A stretch of 64,000 nucleotides of DNA, from contig NC_051123.1 in assembly GCF_014839805.1 (NCBI RefSeq), positions 3,392,727 through 3,456,726 on the forward strand. Direction: 5' to 3'. The position numbers were made by a program, and so were the translations under genes. The notes below the pieces were generated by a model that saw nothing but the letters and a program-made list of their open reading frames with translations, was not told where the DNA came from and did no database searches. Source of the stretch: Manduca sexta. Its lineage: Eukaryota > Arthropoda > Insecta > Lepidoptera > Sphingidae. Position 1 is the first letter of the stretch, and each line of letters starts with the position of its first letter. This document shows, in pieces, positions 32,388-41,949 of the stretch.

Positions 32388-32695
32388 TTTTTATTTTTGC
32401 TTTGAATGACGATGCGAGCTTGCCGTTGGCCTGATGGTAAGCGATACAACCGCCCAAAAACAGAAGGAACACCATCCAACACCTTGAATTACAAAGTATT
32501 GTTTGGTATTCCACTGCGCTCGCCATCCTGAGACATGAGATGTTAAGTTATTATTATTATTATGTCCAGTGGTTACATTGGCTACAATGTCCATCAAACC
32601 AGAACACAACAGTGACATACTGCTGCTTGGCGGCAAAAACATTACGGTTATACCTACTCAGACAGACTCTCACATATAAGAGACCTACTAGTAAC
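32388..32695 (-). mobile_element. family D, full-length with intact short frame
   Basis: Minus-strand 5' region GGTCTCTTATATGTGAGAG, then the CCGCCAAGCAGCAGTATG block, and from an ATG at 32,526 a frame MASAVEYQTILCNSRCWMVF followed by LLFLGGCIAYHQANGKLAS and SFKA, running past the repeat end. AAAGCAAAAATAAAAAATG forms the tail. A (TTATTA)n expansion lies near 32,548. Confidence 0.8.
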
Positions 32696-33249
32696 ATCAA
32701 TATTTCAAAACAATTAAAAAATCAACCCTTTTTGTGCCTTAATAAGGTTGTATTTCATGTTATGCAAAAGGGAATTAGTTAACAGGTAATTTAAATAAAG
32801 GTGTCGTTCGATCCGGGGCCCAATTCGTCCGTTATTTGTTACCACCAAACCCTTTTCCATGCCATTTGTTCCGACTTCGGCGAAACGTAACGAGTCATTT
32901 AACTACAGATTAACTGGCCCTTTTGTTTAGAATTCACTACATTGTATTGGATAATTAATGATTTTTGTCTTTGTTTTGATAGTAGAATTTGAATTTGAAT
33001 CTTATTAAAATACGTGACGGTTTTATTTTGGATTTGAAATCCTCCACGACATATCCATCGACGGCGACTCTTACTGTCTTCTTAGATGAGATCGGATATG
33101 GCTGGAGAATTCTAATATTGTTTTGAAAATTGACAAAATGATGCTAAGTATTTTCTTTATTACCTTTTAAGTCTCACTTGGACCATGTCCAGGTAAGAAT
33201 TAGATTAGACTAATTAAATGTAGTAAATATCATAAAGTAAGTAGAAGAT
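32696..33249. other. single-copy-looking DNA
   Basis: 32,805-32,905 (CGATCCGGGGCCCAATTCGT, CGACTTCGGCGAAACGTAAC) and 33,045-33,105 are GC-richer and matched by no repeat here. Confidence 0.35.
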
Positions 33250-33342
33250 ATCACGATATCATGCCGGAGTCTGGAATTTCAGCCCGATATGGCGAAGGGG
33301 TCTCCTGCTTTCACACCGTGGGACGGAACACTCATAGCGAAT
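33250..33342 (+). mobile_element. SINE-B body fragment
   Basis: CCGGAGTCTGGAATTTCAGC, CGATATGGCGAAGGGG, CACACCGTGGGACGGAACAC. Head and 3' end missing. Confidence 0.75.
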
Positions 33343-33378
33343 ATTGGAATGAAATTTCCGATCGATAAGTCTATCGCT

Positions 33379-33480
33379 ATTCGCTAGCCAGCGTGGTGGA
33401 CTAAGGCCTAATCCCTCTCAGTAGTAGAGGAGGCCCGTGCCCAGCAGTGAAACAGTATACAGGGCTGATATTATTATTAT
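33379..33480 (+). mobile_element. 5'-truncated SINE-A with 13-bp target duplication
   Basis: Only the last about 95 bp of SINE-A (GCCAGCGTGGTGGACTAAGG to GGGCTGATATTATTATTAT) are present. TAAGTCTATCGCT occurs exactly at 33,366-33,378 and 33,481-33,493. The truncation therefore happened at insertion (incomplete reverse transcription), not afterwards. Confidence 0.95.
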
Positions 33481-33493
33481 TAAGTCTATCGCT

Positions 33494-33954
33494 TGGATAT
33501 ATGATTACCATACATTGTTTCTTTTGTATTAGCGTTAACGATTGTAAAAAGGAGTCTTGGTTACGGCTGCTGGTTTTGTCTCCGCCCACCTTCTCTGTGG
33601 TAAAGATATGAAGTTTCTATTATTGAAGTAACTTATCCTCAATTTTTCAAACTCGAACATAAAGTATTTGATAGCAGAAATAGACATGTCAAAAAGGGAT
33701 CTTCGTCAGTTTCCCTTCAACGTATGCATCTCAGAAACGTTAAACGCAATAAAACTGGAAACGTAATTGCTTTTGGGAATACGAACCAGCCGGAGAATAA
33801 AACAATTGTTTTCGTGTGTCGCGTACTGAGTTTTTGTCTGTTTGTAAATGTTTGGCAATTTCTTGGCGAATTCCATTTTTAGTTGATAAGGTTAAAGTTG
33901 TTTGCAAAGAAACCTACGCTTGGTTTCTCGTACGTTTGATACTAGTCTTTAAAT
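33494..33954. other. no repeat or gene recognised
   Basis: Moderately AT-rich; no exon-like frame. Confidence 0.35.
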
Positions 33955-34056
33955 GCTGCTGGTGTATATTATATTTTATATCTGTTTGGATAGCGACCAC
34001 CGTACCCAAGTCATCCGTCATGGTTGCCTACGTGTATCGCATTCCGGGATCGATCT
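33955..34056 (+). mobile_element. family C, 5' half
   Basis: CTGGTGTATATTATATTTTA, GTTTGGATAGCGACCACCG, CGTCATGGTTGCCTACGTG, GCATTCCGGGATCGATCTAT. Ends before the second hairpin in a TTTTATTTTATTTTT run. Confidence 0.7.
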
Positions 34057-34651
34057 ATTTTTATTTTATTTTTAATTTGTTTTGTTTTATTTAAATAACA
34101 ACTCAGGCTTTATTTTTTAATAGTTCAGCCCCTCCCCCTCTCCCCGACGACATGCGTTGTTGACTGCAGGGAAAAATAATTACAAAAATAGTTTAACCCC
34201 TGAAATATCTACTAAAGATCCCACTAGAAGATGAAATGGATTTATTAATACGTACCTACGTTAAACAATTTAAAATCACACGTATATATTGTAAAACCCA
34301 AATAGTTTCATTAACGTAGCTGGCCCTAAAAACACAAACATCCACTATCAAGTGGCTGAATCAGTAATTTAGCTAAATGTCTAGGCATAAACGGTAATAG
34401 TGAAATAAAAGAGACAATTTGCATAACGTTTTCTTTGCGCTTTTACCTATAGCTTTTGTACAGTACAACGCATTTTTTTTATTTGTGTGGCCTATTGGTT
34501 CATAGTTCACTCGGTTGTAAATGGTTACTTATGGCCGTAGCCAAGGTTAGAGGAGGTTCGCTGTCAGCCCCAAATTTAACATAAGAACATACATTTGTAT
34601 GTAAGTACTTTTGTAATGTGTTTAATTATCGAGACTTCATTTTTTTATACG
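34057..34651. other. AT-rich; small pyrimidine-rich patch
   Basis: CCCCTCCCCCTCTCCCCGAC at about 34,129 is the only notable composition feature. Confidence 0.35.
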
Positions 34652-34873
34652 GGCATAGTAAAGTCAAGTGGTAAATGGAGTGGGGTCCAAAGGACTGACG
34701 ACTGACGAGAGATGATTACCCCTCGGCAGTCGACACAATTATGCCGGCCTAGTGGAACTGGATATACACAGGCTGATCCCGGAACGCGATACACGTGAGC
34801 CACTATGGCGGGTTTTACCACCTCATGTGTGGTGGTCGCAATCCGGGCGGACATAAAATATATCCTACCACGA
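34652..34873 (-). mobile_element. family C, full-length, best minus copy
   Basis: Left edge AGTAAAGTCAAGTGGTAAAT, GACGACTGACGAGAGATGAT with CCCCTCGGCAGTCGAC (second hairpin), CACAGGCTGATCCCGGAACG, GTGAGCCACTATGGCGGGTT, GGTGGTCGCAATCCGGGCGG and ATATCCTACCACGAC at the right (5' hairpin). Confidence 0.9.
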
Positions 34874-35229
34874 CAATTATATTTGAAATTTCCGCTGCGC
34901 CCCCGCTTGGATCAAAATTTGACGCTTGCCTTTCACCCCTTAGTTGCAAGCTAGGTACGCCAATGTTTTTAATACTATTATGCTGACTATTATAATATAA
35001 GAGATCTCCATAATATTTCTTAAATCAATAGTGATAGGTTTAAAACAAGGAGCTTTTTGAATTTATAGGTATTTATATTTTTTGTAATATTTAATGGCTA
35101 GACGATCAAATCGCTTGCCTGACAGTACGTCTCGATCGCTCTTATAGTATCCTAATCTACATCAGCTGAACGTTGCATTGTATAGTAGGTACTGCGCTCA
35201 AACCCCGAGATCTAAGTTAATACTTCCAA
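34874..35229. other. no repeat recognised
   Basis: GC-richer start (CCGCTGCGCCCCCGCTTGG at about 34,890) then AT-rich. Confidence 0.3.
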
Positions 35230-35436
35230 TCTTATTTTATACTAATATGTGTATAAAGCTCAAGAGTTTTTTAGTTTGATCGCGCTAATTTCAGGAACTA
35301 CTTAAACGATTTTGATTTACACTAATAGGAAGCTACATTACTCCTAAATGTAAAGGTAAGTATTTTATCCCGGTAACATATAAAGCGGGACTTTTGTCCC
35401 AGAAAAACTTTCACGCGGACACAGTCGCGAGCAATA
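35230..35436 (+). mobile_element. Helitron-type element, monomer-less
   Basis: TCTTATTTTATACTAATATG, GTATAAAGCTCAAGAGTTTT, GCGCTAATTTCAGGAACTAC (one partial monomer start), AGCGGGACTTTTGTCCCAG, CACGCGGACACAGTCGCGAG. The final CTAG is lost. Confidence 0.75.
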
Positions 35437-35688
35437 TATCCATAAATCTAAACAAAGCTGCGACTTCGCCAGTTTTTTTGACAGTACCAACCCTTACGCA
35501 CGCTACAGAAAACTGGGTAAAACACGGTTCTCTATATAACTACTCAGTTTTTTACGACATTAATGTAATAAAACAGATGGAAACTATAAAATAAAATCCC
35601 ATCTTGGTTGAAGTTAATGTCTTTGATATGGTTTGACGTCTGGAATGTAAGTAGGCGTTTTAAAGTATGGCCAAAGAAATAAAAAAAA

Positions 35689-36020
35689 GCGGCGATAGCC
35701 TAGTTGGGTGTGGAACGGACCGCCAAGACGAATGTCCGCAGGTTCAAAACCCAAGGGCACCCACCTCTGACTTTTTTAAAATTATGTGTGTATTCTTTGT
35801 GAATTTATCGTTCGCTTTAACGGTGAAGGAAAACATCGCGAGGAAACCTGCACATCTGAGAAGTTCTCTATAGGAATTTCGAAGGTGTGTGAAGTCTACC
35901 AATCCGCACGAGGCCAGCGTGGTGGACTAAGGCCTAATCCCTCTCAGTAGTAGAGGAGGCCCGTGCTCAGCAGTTGGCAAGTATATAATACAGGGCTGAT
36001 ATTATTATTATTATTATTAT
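35689..36020 (+). mobile_element. SINE-A, full-length, well preserved
   Basis: GCGGCGATAGCCTAGTTGGG (A box), GTCCGCAGGTTCAAAACCC (B box with one change), GAAACCTGCACATCTGAG, GGCCTAATCCCTCTCAGTAG, GGGCTGATATTATTATTATT tail of about six TTA units. A good reference copy for this window. Confidence 0.95.
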
Positions 36021-36170
36021 AAAGGAATCAATGACTGTACAGTATTAGGCTTAGAACTGGATACACTTATGTGGTCTGGACTTTAATATTTATACTTTTT
36101 TTCTCTTTTAAAGTTCAAATAGGAAAGTGAATGTAGAAACAAATAGTTTTACTTGCTTAAATAACTTAGC

Positions 36171-36425
36171 TTGTCGTCCTGTTTGAGTCGTATTTTAAGA
36201 TATTTTGGACATATAGCGCGACGGAAACCAGATAACTTGGAGAAGTTGGTGCTCACCGGCAAGCTCGAAGGCAAACGACCAAGAGGGCGTAATCCGAAAC
36301 GCTGGTCGGACCAGATCGCCAACTCCTTAAATATGCCAATGAGCGTAGCGGTGCACCAAGCCGGAGATCGCGCCTCGTGGAGAAGATTACTGTATGACCT
36401 TGAACGGGATCACGATCTTCTGTAA
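36171..36425 (+). pseudogene. LINE ORF2 C-terminal fragment, open frame
   Basis: About 80 codons read SRILRYFGHIARRKPDNLEK, then GKLEGKRPRGRNPKRWSDQI, then HQAGDRASWRRLLYDLERDH and a TAA stop at 36,423-36,425. The order FGHIAR, G-x-R-P-R-G-R-x-P-x-R-W-x-D-Q-I, D-R-x-x-W-R is the conserved tail after the reverse-transcriptase domain in RTE/CR1-like non-LTR elements. No internal stop or frameshift, so it is younger or more conserved than the other LINE scraps; the RT and endonuclease domains are absent upstream. It is more GC-rich than its flanks. Clade uncertain. Confidence 0.8.
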
Positions 36426-36785
36426 CGAGGGGCCGACTGAAGAGAGACTTGCTTAAATTTTTTTGGTACAAATTAGATGATTTACAAACATTTGGGCAAC
36501 AAATTATTTATGTTGAAGATTATGTGGTGTCTTAAAATGTATTGTGTGTTATTTACGTCTTAACTAAACAAATAAATGGCTATCTAAGGCGTTAGAACTT
36601 CTTGCAAAGAATCGGAATATCATTCTTATTTGCGTCATTTCTTGAAGTTTCTCTTACTCATAAATTACTTTGCAAGATCCATTTATGTTATATGCAAAAT
36701 ATTTTGATAATTTTTTATAAATAACGACCGAGCGGCGCCAATACTTCGTCAATAAATCACCAATAAAGAGAACCTGTATTGGTTT
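36426..36785. other. no repeat recognised
   Basis: AT-rich; could contain the LINE 3' untranslated region directly after its stop, but no tail is evident. Confidence 0.3.
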
Positions 36786-37085
36786 TTCTTTTTTTATTGC
36801 TTTGAATCACGAGACGAGCTTGCCGTTTGCCTGTAGGTAAGCGATAGACCCGCCCATAAACAGTAGAAACACTATCAAACATCTTGAATTACAAAGTATT
36901 GGTTGGTAAGTATTCCACTGCATTCGCCATCCTGAGACATGAGATGTTAAGTCTTATTATGTCCAGTGCACTTGCTACAATGTTCTTCAAACCAGAACAC
37001 AACAGTGACTACACGCTGCTTGGCAGAAATAAACATTGCGGTGGTACCTACGCAGGTGGACTCTCACATATGACAGACTTACCAG
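36786..37085 (-). mobile_element. family D, full-length, frame broken
   Basis: Minus: tail CAAAGCAATAAAAAAAG at 36,786. The short frame is shifted by 4 extra bases after VEY and also carries a stop near the tail (CTCGTGATTCAAAG). The 5' blocks CTCTCACATATGACAGAC (plus) and CGGTGGTACCTACGCAGG are clear. Confidence 0.85.
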
Positions 37086-37477
37086 CTAAATCAACAATAA
37101 AAAGAGCCTGTATTTGTCTCACAGATGTTAGTAAAATAACCCAAACATACACCAAAGGTAAATGCTAACATAGCGTGTGCATGAATGGACAAATAACAAA
37201 AGAGGAAAAATCTTATCCACTTGAAAAAGCATTTGTTGGAAATAAACCAGGGCAAAGTATTGTAAGGCAAGACAAAAGCGTTGTCCGAAATCCTACACGT
37301 GTATTCAACGCTTTGTATTTGTGGGTTTATTAGTGAGTCTGATTGGATCTAGAAAGATTTGGTACAGCACACGATCGTGTCTTTATGCGTAGTACATGAT
37401 TTATAGTTTCTGTATATATTATATTTTCTGATTGATAAATATTTCCGAGATCTAAGATAAACAGAGGTATAATATAC
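37086..37477. other. no repeat or gene recognised
   Basis: A direct AGGCAAGACAAAAGCGTTG segment near 37,246 has no partner. Confidence 0.3.
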
Positions 37478-37640
37478 AGGGTTATTTTGACATCGCGTTA
37501 CTCAATAAAACCACCATCACAACAAAACCACCTTTGCTGACAACGAGCTAATAATCATCCATTAATAACAAAAATTTTCACCTAAAATTCTAGTTTTAGT
37601 TTTCTGATATTTTGATCATTTTAGTATAATGTTGAATTAT
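37478..37640 (+). repeat. family M copy 2
   Basis: GGTTATTTTGACATCGCGTT, CCACCTTTGCTGACA, CATCCATTAATAACAAAAAT and TTTTCACCTAAAATTCTAG follow the order at 17,690. Confidence 0.55.
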
Positions 37641-37642
37641 GA

Positions 37643-37911
37643 TGGAAACATCATGAGGAGACCTGCATACCTGAGAAGATTTCCATAGTAATTTTGAAGG
37701 TATGTGAAGTTTGTTAACCGGCACTAGGCCAGCGTGGTTGTCCAAGGTCTAAACTCTTTCAGTAGTAGAGAAGATTCATGCCAAACTGTGTTAAAAATTA
37801 CATATAAGACACATATAACTTTAGAGAAGACAGAGGTGCGTGCCCTTGGGTTTAGACCTGCGTACATTCGTCATGGCATTCCGTTCCGTTCCAATTAGGC
37901 TATCACCGCTG
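37643..37911. mobile_element. SINE-A in two opposed pieces
   Basis: 37,643-37,790 is a plus-strand body (AGACCTGCATACCTGAGAAG to CTTTCAGTAGTAGAGAAG), lacking head and tail. 37,824-37,911 is a minus-strand head (minus: GCGGTGATAGCCTAATTGG, B-box region, CAAGGGCACGCACCTCTG). Together they cover most of one SINE but with the head inverted. Confidence 0.75.
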
Positions 37912-39275
37912 TTCATTTAAAGATGTTAGATATTAACTTAAATCCAAATAAACCCAGTAGTTATACGAGCTACAATATTTCTGGAAGAGAGCCTGCATTA
38001 CCGCTTAGTGACAGGAAAAAACAAAGCAATGCCTTACATGTGATGTACTAACTAAACCTAGTGAAACTCATTCGCCGAAATGTATTCTTCGTACTCAAAA
38101 GTTGTTCCAGAAATTCATTCGCATTAAAAGTAAAAATACCCACGCGGAGAAAACATTGACATTTAAAGAAAGTTGTCTGCTGTGTCAATATTTATTCAAC
38201 AGTGAAGTAACACATCGGTTTTCCAACGCTGTTTGCTGATGGAAATGTAAAAATGAAAAAGTAAATATTGTTTGAGATTCCGTCAAGTGTTTGCCAAGCG
38301 AACGTTCAAATATATGAATTAGTGAAGGATAATATTATATTGCGAAAAGAGACTGTTTTTATTTATCGTGACACAGTTACAAAACACAATTTGCATAACG
38401 GGAATGTGTTTGCTGTTGGAAATTATTTTTTATATCCAAGAACTGAAATTTCATTGCGGGTATTATTTTTTTAAGCATTAATTAATGGATTAAATTTTCG
38501 CTTCCTACAATAATAAGAAACATGAAAAATTTACCTATTTCAAATCAATGGTTAGGTAAATCTTGTCTTATTGACAGGACTCGCCTCAAGAAAGCCGCAA
38601 GAAAATTGCTCTGTCTAATTGAAGCTTTAGTCTTACAAAACTTAGTATAATATTATGCACAGCGCTGCCATTAAAAACTTAATAACTACGAACACATTCT
38701 GGTGAAACATTCTATTAAGTTTTATTGATATAAACAACTACATTTCCAAGGACACCGAAGATGCTTTGCCGATTTTGCTTTATTACCAATTGGTAATAAG
38801 TCATTTTTTTTTATTTAAATTGTCCGTGTGACTAGAAGTCACAGCGTCCTTACTCCTTAGAGATGAATACAAAAAAAAAACATTTACAGAAAATATGCTT
38901 ATATGCACATTAAAAATCTGCAAATCGTGATATGGAAAATAAATTAAGTATTTTGCATTGGTATTTTGCTATTCTAATGTAGATTGAGTAACCATCACAT
39001 AAGCACAAATTTTTTGTATGACTATGTGCCTAATGCTGTATATAATCTTAGATCTCTTTGATGTACCTTAAATCCTGAGTGATAGAGTATAACTCTGCTC
39101 GAACAAGTCTTGTTTGTAGACTGAAACTGATTACTGACAAAGAACTATTAATCATGCGTTGTCAGTCCCTTTGTAGTTTGGAACAAAACTAAACAATGGA
39201 AAGGAAATAAGCAATTTTATAACTCTAGCTTGCGTAATTTATATGAGTCCTAGATACAACAGATGGGGAAAGTAT
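37912..39275. other. long single-copy stretch
   Basis: A 68-codon plus frame at 38,268-38,474 has no motif. 38,820-38,870 holds GTGACTAGAAGTCAC (small hairpin). Otherwise AT-rich. Confidence 0.35.
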
Positions 39276-39287
39276 CACTGAACTAAA

Positions 39288-39545
39288 CATAACATACATA
39301 ACATCACGCGTTTATCCACGAAGGGGTATGCAGAGGCGCAATTAAGGCACCCACTTTTCGCCAAGTATGTTCCCTCCCATGATGTAATAGGGGGCGAGCC
39401 TATCGCCATATCGGGCACAAATTCCAGACTCCGGGCTGATACTGAGCAGAAAAAACCCAAATATCACTTTGCCCGACCCGGGATTCGAACCCAAGACCTC
39501 AAAGCGCTATTGTACCGGGCATGCAATACAACTACGCCACCGAGG
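39288..39545 (-). mobile_element. SINE-B, full-length with 12-bp target duplication
   Basis: Minus: GCCTCGGTGGCGTAGTTGTA (A-box region), CTTGGGTTCGAATCCCGGGT (perfect B box), CTGCTCAGTATCAGCCCGG, CACAAATTCC body (plus), CCCTTCGTGGATAAACGCG, GTTATGTATGTTATG 3' end. CACTGAACTAAA flanks it at 39,276-39,287 and 39,546-39,557. Best-defined SINE-B in the window. Confidence 0.95.
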
Positions 39546-39804
39546 CACTGAACTAAAGCACTCGTTATAAATAATTTCTAACCAGCACCCTGACGTCGAA
39601 TGGTATAATTAAACACACGAAAGAAGAGGATGATAACATTCTTATTCTGATACTTTAGTGTCAGGAATTTCGAGGCCAATGTTGTAGATAGTTTTGTTTC
39701 TGAACTAAGCTGAATGGGATGATTAATTTATTAGAGAGATAAAAAAAGGGATATCCATTATAAAAAAATTACTATCATTTAGAATAGGATGTGGTGCCGG
39801 CCTT

Positions 39805-39947
39805 CATTATCATTATCATCAGCCGCGAGATGTCCACTGCTGAACATGAGCCTCCCTCAAAGGTTTCCACATCGACCTATTGGAAGCGGCCCGCATCCAG
39901 CGAACTCCTGCGACTTTTGTGAGGACATCTGTCCACCTTAAAGAAAA
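39805..39947 (-). pseudogene. LINE-E ORF2 end with probable target duplication
   Basis: Minus frame reads RWTDVLTKVAGVRWMRAASN, RSMWKPLREAHVQQWTSRG and a stop, then the tail (TGATAATGATAATGA). Open throughout. GGTGCCGGCCTT (39,793-39,804) and GGTGCTGGCCTT (39,948-39,959) differ by one base and fit a 12-bp target duplication. The SINE-B2 begins immediately to the right. Confidence 0.85.
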
Positions 39948-39959
39948 GGTGCTGGCCTT

Positions 39960-40352
39960 TAAGAAAAGTGAATGAATCCCTCCTAGCCGAGTTTGGGCCA
40001 CGGCGGCCAATCTCAACGGAGATCAGCCAGGTACGCAGGAGATATTATAGTGCACAAGTGTATGCGCAATACACAGGTGCACTCCTGTTCCTTCACTCTC
40101 ATAGTACGGTGAGACGGCAATCCGAAATGACCGGAGAGAGATCAGGCGCAGGACCAACGGCTTTACGTGCTTTCCGAGGCACGGGGGTATCCACACCGCC
40201 AACTTCCTGACTCCGAGCTGCTATTGAGTAATTTTTAAGATGGAAAAACCTAGTCACAATTATTTTGGCCCGACCCGGGATTCGAACCCAGGACCTCAAC
40301 GCGGTAGTCGTACTTGTACCGTGTACAATTACAACTACGCCACTGAGGCAGT
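39960..40352 (-). mobile_element. SINE-B2, full-length
   Basis: Right edge (minus 5'): ACTGCCTCAGTGGCGTAGTT, GGTCCTGGGTTCGAATCCCG (B box). Then AAAAATTACTCAATAGCAGC, TGCGCCTGATCTCTCTCCGG, GCTGATCTCCGTTGAGATTG, and the left edge ends GGAGGGATTCATTCAC. Confidence 0.9.
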
Positions 40353-40478
40353 TAATTAAGTATTGGGGAAGGGTTGATGTGCTTCTGAATGCCTCACTTA
40401 CCACACGAAACCCAACAATTTATTTTGTGTCAATTTTCTGCAAGACTGATACTATCACTAAGCCTATTCATGTTGCAG

Positions 40479-40818
40479 ACAAAGATGTCATCAGTGTGGC
40501 TCCGACCTATGATAACCAACAACAAATAATGATACAAATTATCCAAAAGTTTCAGAAGTCTAAACCAAATAACAAAATACATTTAAATTACAAAAACAGA
40601 TGTGAATTTCCACACTCCAGTAATAAAAGTTTTGGGAACAAAAACATGATAATTAATAACGAAACAGATAACACCCAAGGTGATGTAAGCTGGCGTAATT
40701 CGCACAGAATTACGGGCATGTTATTAAACGGAATTAAATCAGAAGGCGTAAAAGATGAACGGTGGGAACTCAGACATCTTGGCTATGATATCAAGACTGG
40801 GACAATATTTATAACCAA
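40479..40818 (+). CDS. candidate internal coding exon, product unknown
   Basis: The frame is open from upstream through this stretch to a TAA that falls just after the proposed donor. A plausible acceptor (CCTATTCATGTTGCAG, ending 40,478) and a near-consensus donor (ACCAA|GTAAGC, GT at 40,819-40,820) bracket 340 nt; splice phase is two bases in, two bases out. The reading begins DKDVISVAPTYDNQQQIMIQ, is Asn/Lys-rich in the middle, and ends KDERWELRHLGYDIKTGTIF. No domain I can name. It lies beyond the SINE-B2 head, which only adds a spurious N-terminal extension. The stop-free length is unusual for such AT-rich DNA. Alternatives: decayed transposon ORF or chance. Confidence 0.4.
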
Positions 40819-41606
40819 GTAAGCGTAGCTTAGACTCCACTTGTATGAAAGACCTTTGCTAAAGAAAGATCTCATGGTGAACTACGATGATATATTGCAA
40901 GCATATTGCGTTTCGGTGCTAGTATCATTTCTGGGCATTGAATCTTGACATCTACTGCCACAAGATAAAGCAATATAATGCCTGTTAATAACTTTCAAGT
41001 TAGGGTGGTGCTACTGTTAATGGGCAGTTATTTCGCTTGTCATCAGAGCTACTTATTCGTTTTGTCGAGTCGTATAAAAAATACATTTCGGTAGAAAGTA
41101 CTTATTACATGTTAATACATTACATGGTTTGTATCAAATTTCGTCCAAATCTACTCAGTTTCGGCATTAAAACAAACGTCTTCACAAACTGTCGTATTTA
41201 TAAAGAGGGTGGGTAATTCAAAAATTTTAAATTTAACGAAATATCACTGGCACTAATGTGCGTTGGATATGTTCCAAATCGCTCGCTGCCTTTGACCTGG
41301 CGCGCTCTTTTGTTTCTTTTTTATGGTAGTTTAGTGTGTGAATCACGTTGTTCAGCCAATATTACGTTATGTTCTTACTGCCCTGTTTTAGTAAAATTCA
41401 CTTTGCGTTTCGGTATTAAGGAAGATATTCATTTGGACCGGCGATTACTTTACTAGTAAAGTTTAGAACACATATTGATGTAAGTTCATATTTCTAATTC
41501 TTTTATGCTAAATAGCAAAGTGACTGACTGTACCTGAAGAAGTTTAGGGCACTACAATTATTATAAATCTAGTTACGTAAGACGTTGCATCCTTATGTCA
41601 CCAGGT
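40819..41606. other. no repeat recognised; would be intron if the exon is real
   Basis: In-frame stop immediately after the donor. 41,255-41,330 is GC-richer (CTTTGACCTGGCGCGCTC). No second exon candidate with matching phase was found by eye. Confidence 0.3.
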
Positions 41607-41614
41607 CTAGATAT

Positions 41615-41781
41615 CAGTAGTAAAAGTCCATATAACCCGTTTTCTGCTGACTTCCTTTTACGTGAAATTTATGTAGAATCTAATTATCATTAGAACAATT
41701 TGCAGACCGCTTTAACGCATATTCTTACATATATAATGTTGTGTCCAGTTTCCTTTCGGAAAATGTCACCTGTCACCACTG
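41615..41781 (+). mobile_element. MITE-G with perfect 8-bp target duplication
   Basis: Element CAGTAGTAAAAGTCC ... CCTGTCACCACTG, 167 bp, with inner blocks TATAACCCGTTTTCTGCTG and CCTTTCGGAAAATGTCACC. CTAGATAT flanks it exactly at 41,607-41,614 and 41,782-41,789. An 8-bp duplication plus CAG...CTG ends indicates the hAT superfamily. No transposase; mobilised in trans. Confidence 0.9.
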
Positions 41782-41949
41782 CTAGATATACCAATCTGTA
41801 TATATAGGTAGTATACTCCTCCTTGGGATAAAGTACAAACCACTGAGCTTCGTTCTAGCATTACACGCTGGTTTCTATCTAATCTGGTACAGATTACATC
41901 AAGATCACCACAAAAACGAATGAAAAAAAGGATAAGCGAGACGAATAAA

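Noticed and set aside
39460..39545. tRNA gene
   Set aside because: A- and B-box-like motifs are present here and in the other SINE heads, but each is continuous with a repeated SINE body and lacks a proper cloverleaf acceptor stem; these are tRNA-derived SINEs.
40265..40478. N-terminal coding part upstream of the candidate exon
   Set aside because: The first part of the open frame is the SINE-B2 head, so the translation there is not host coding.
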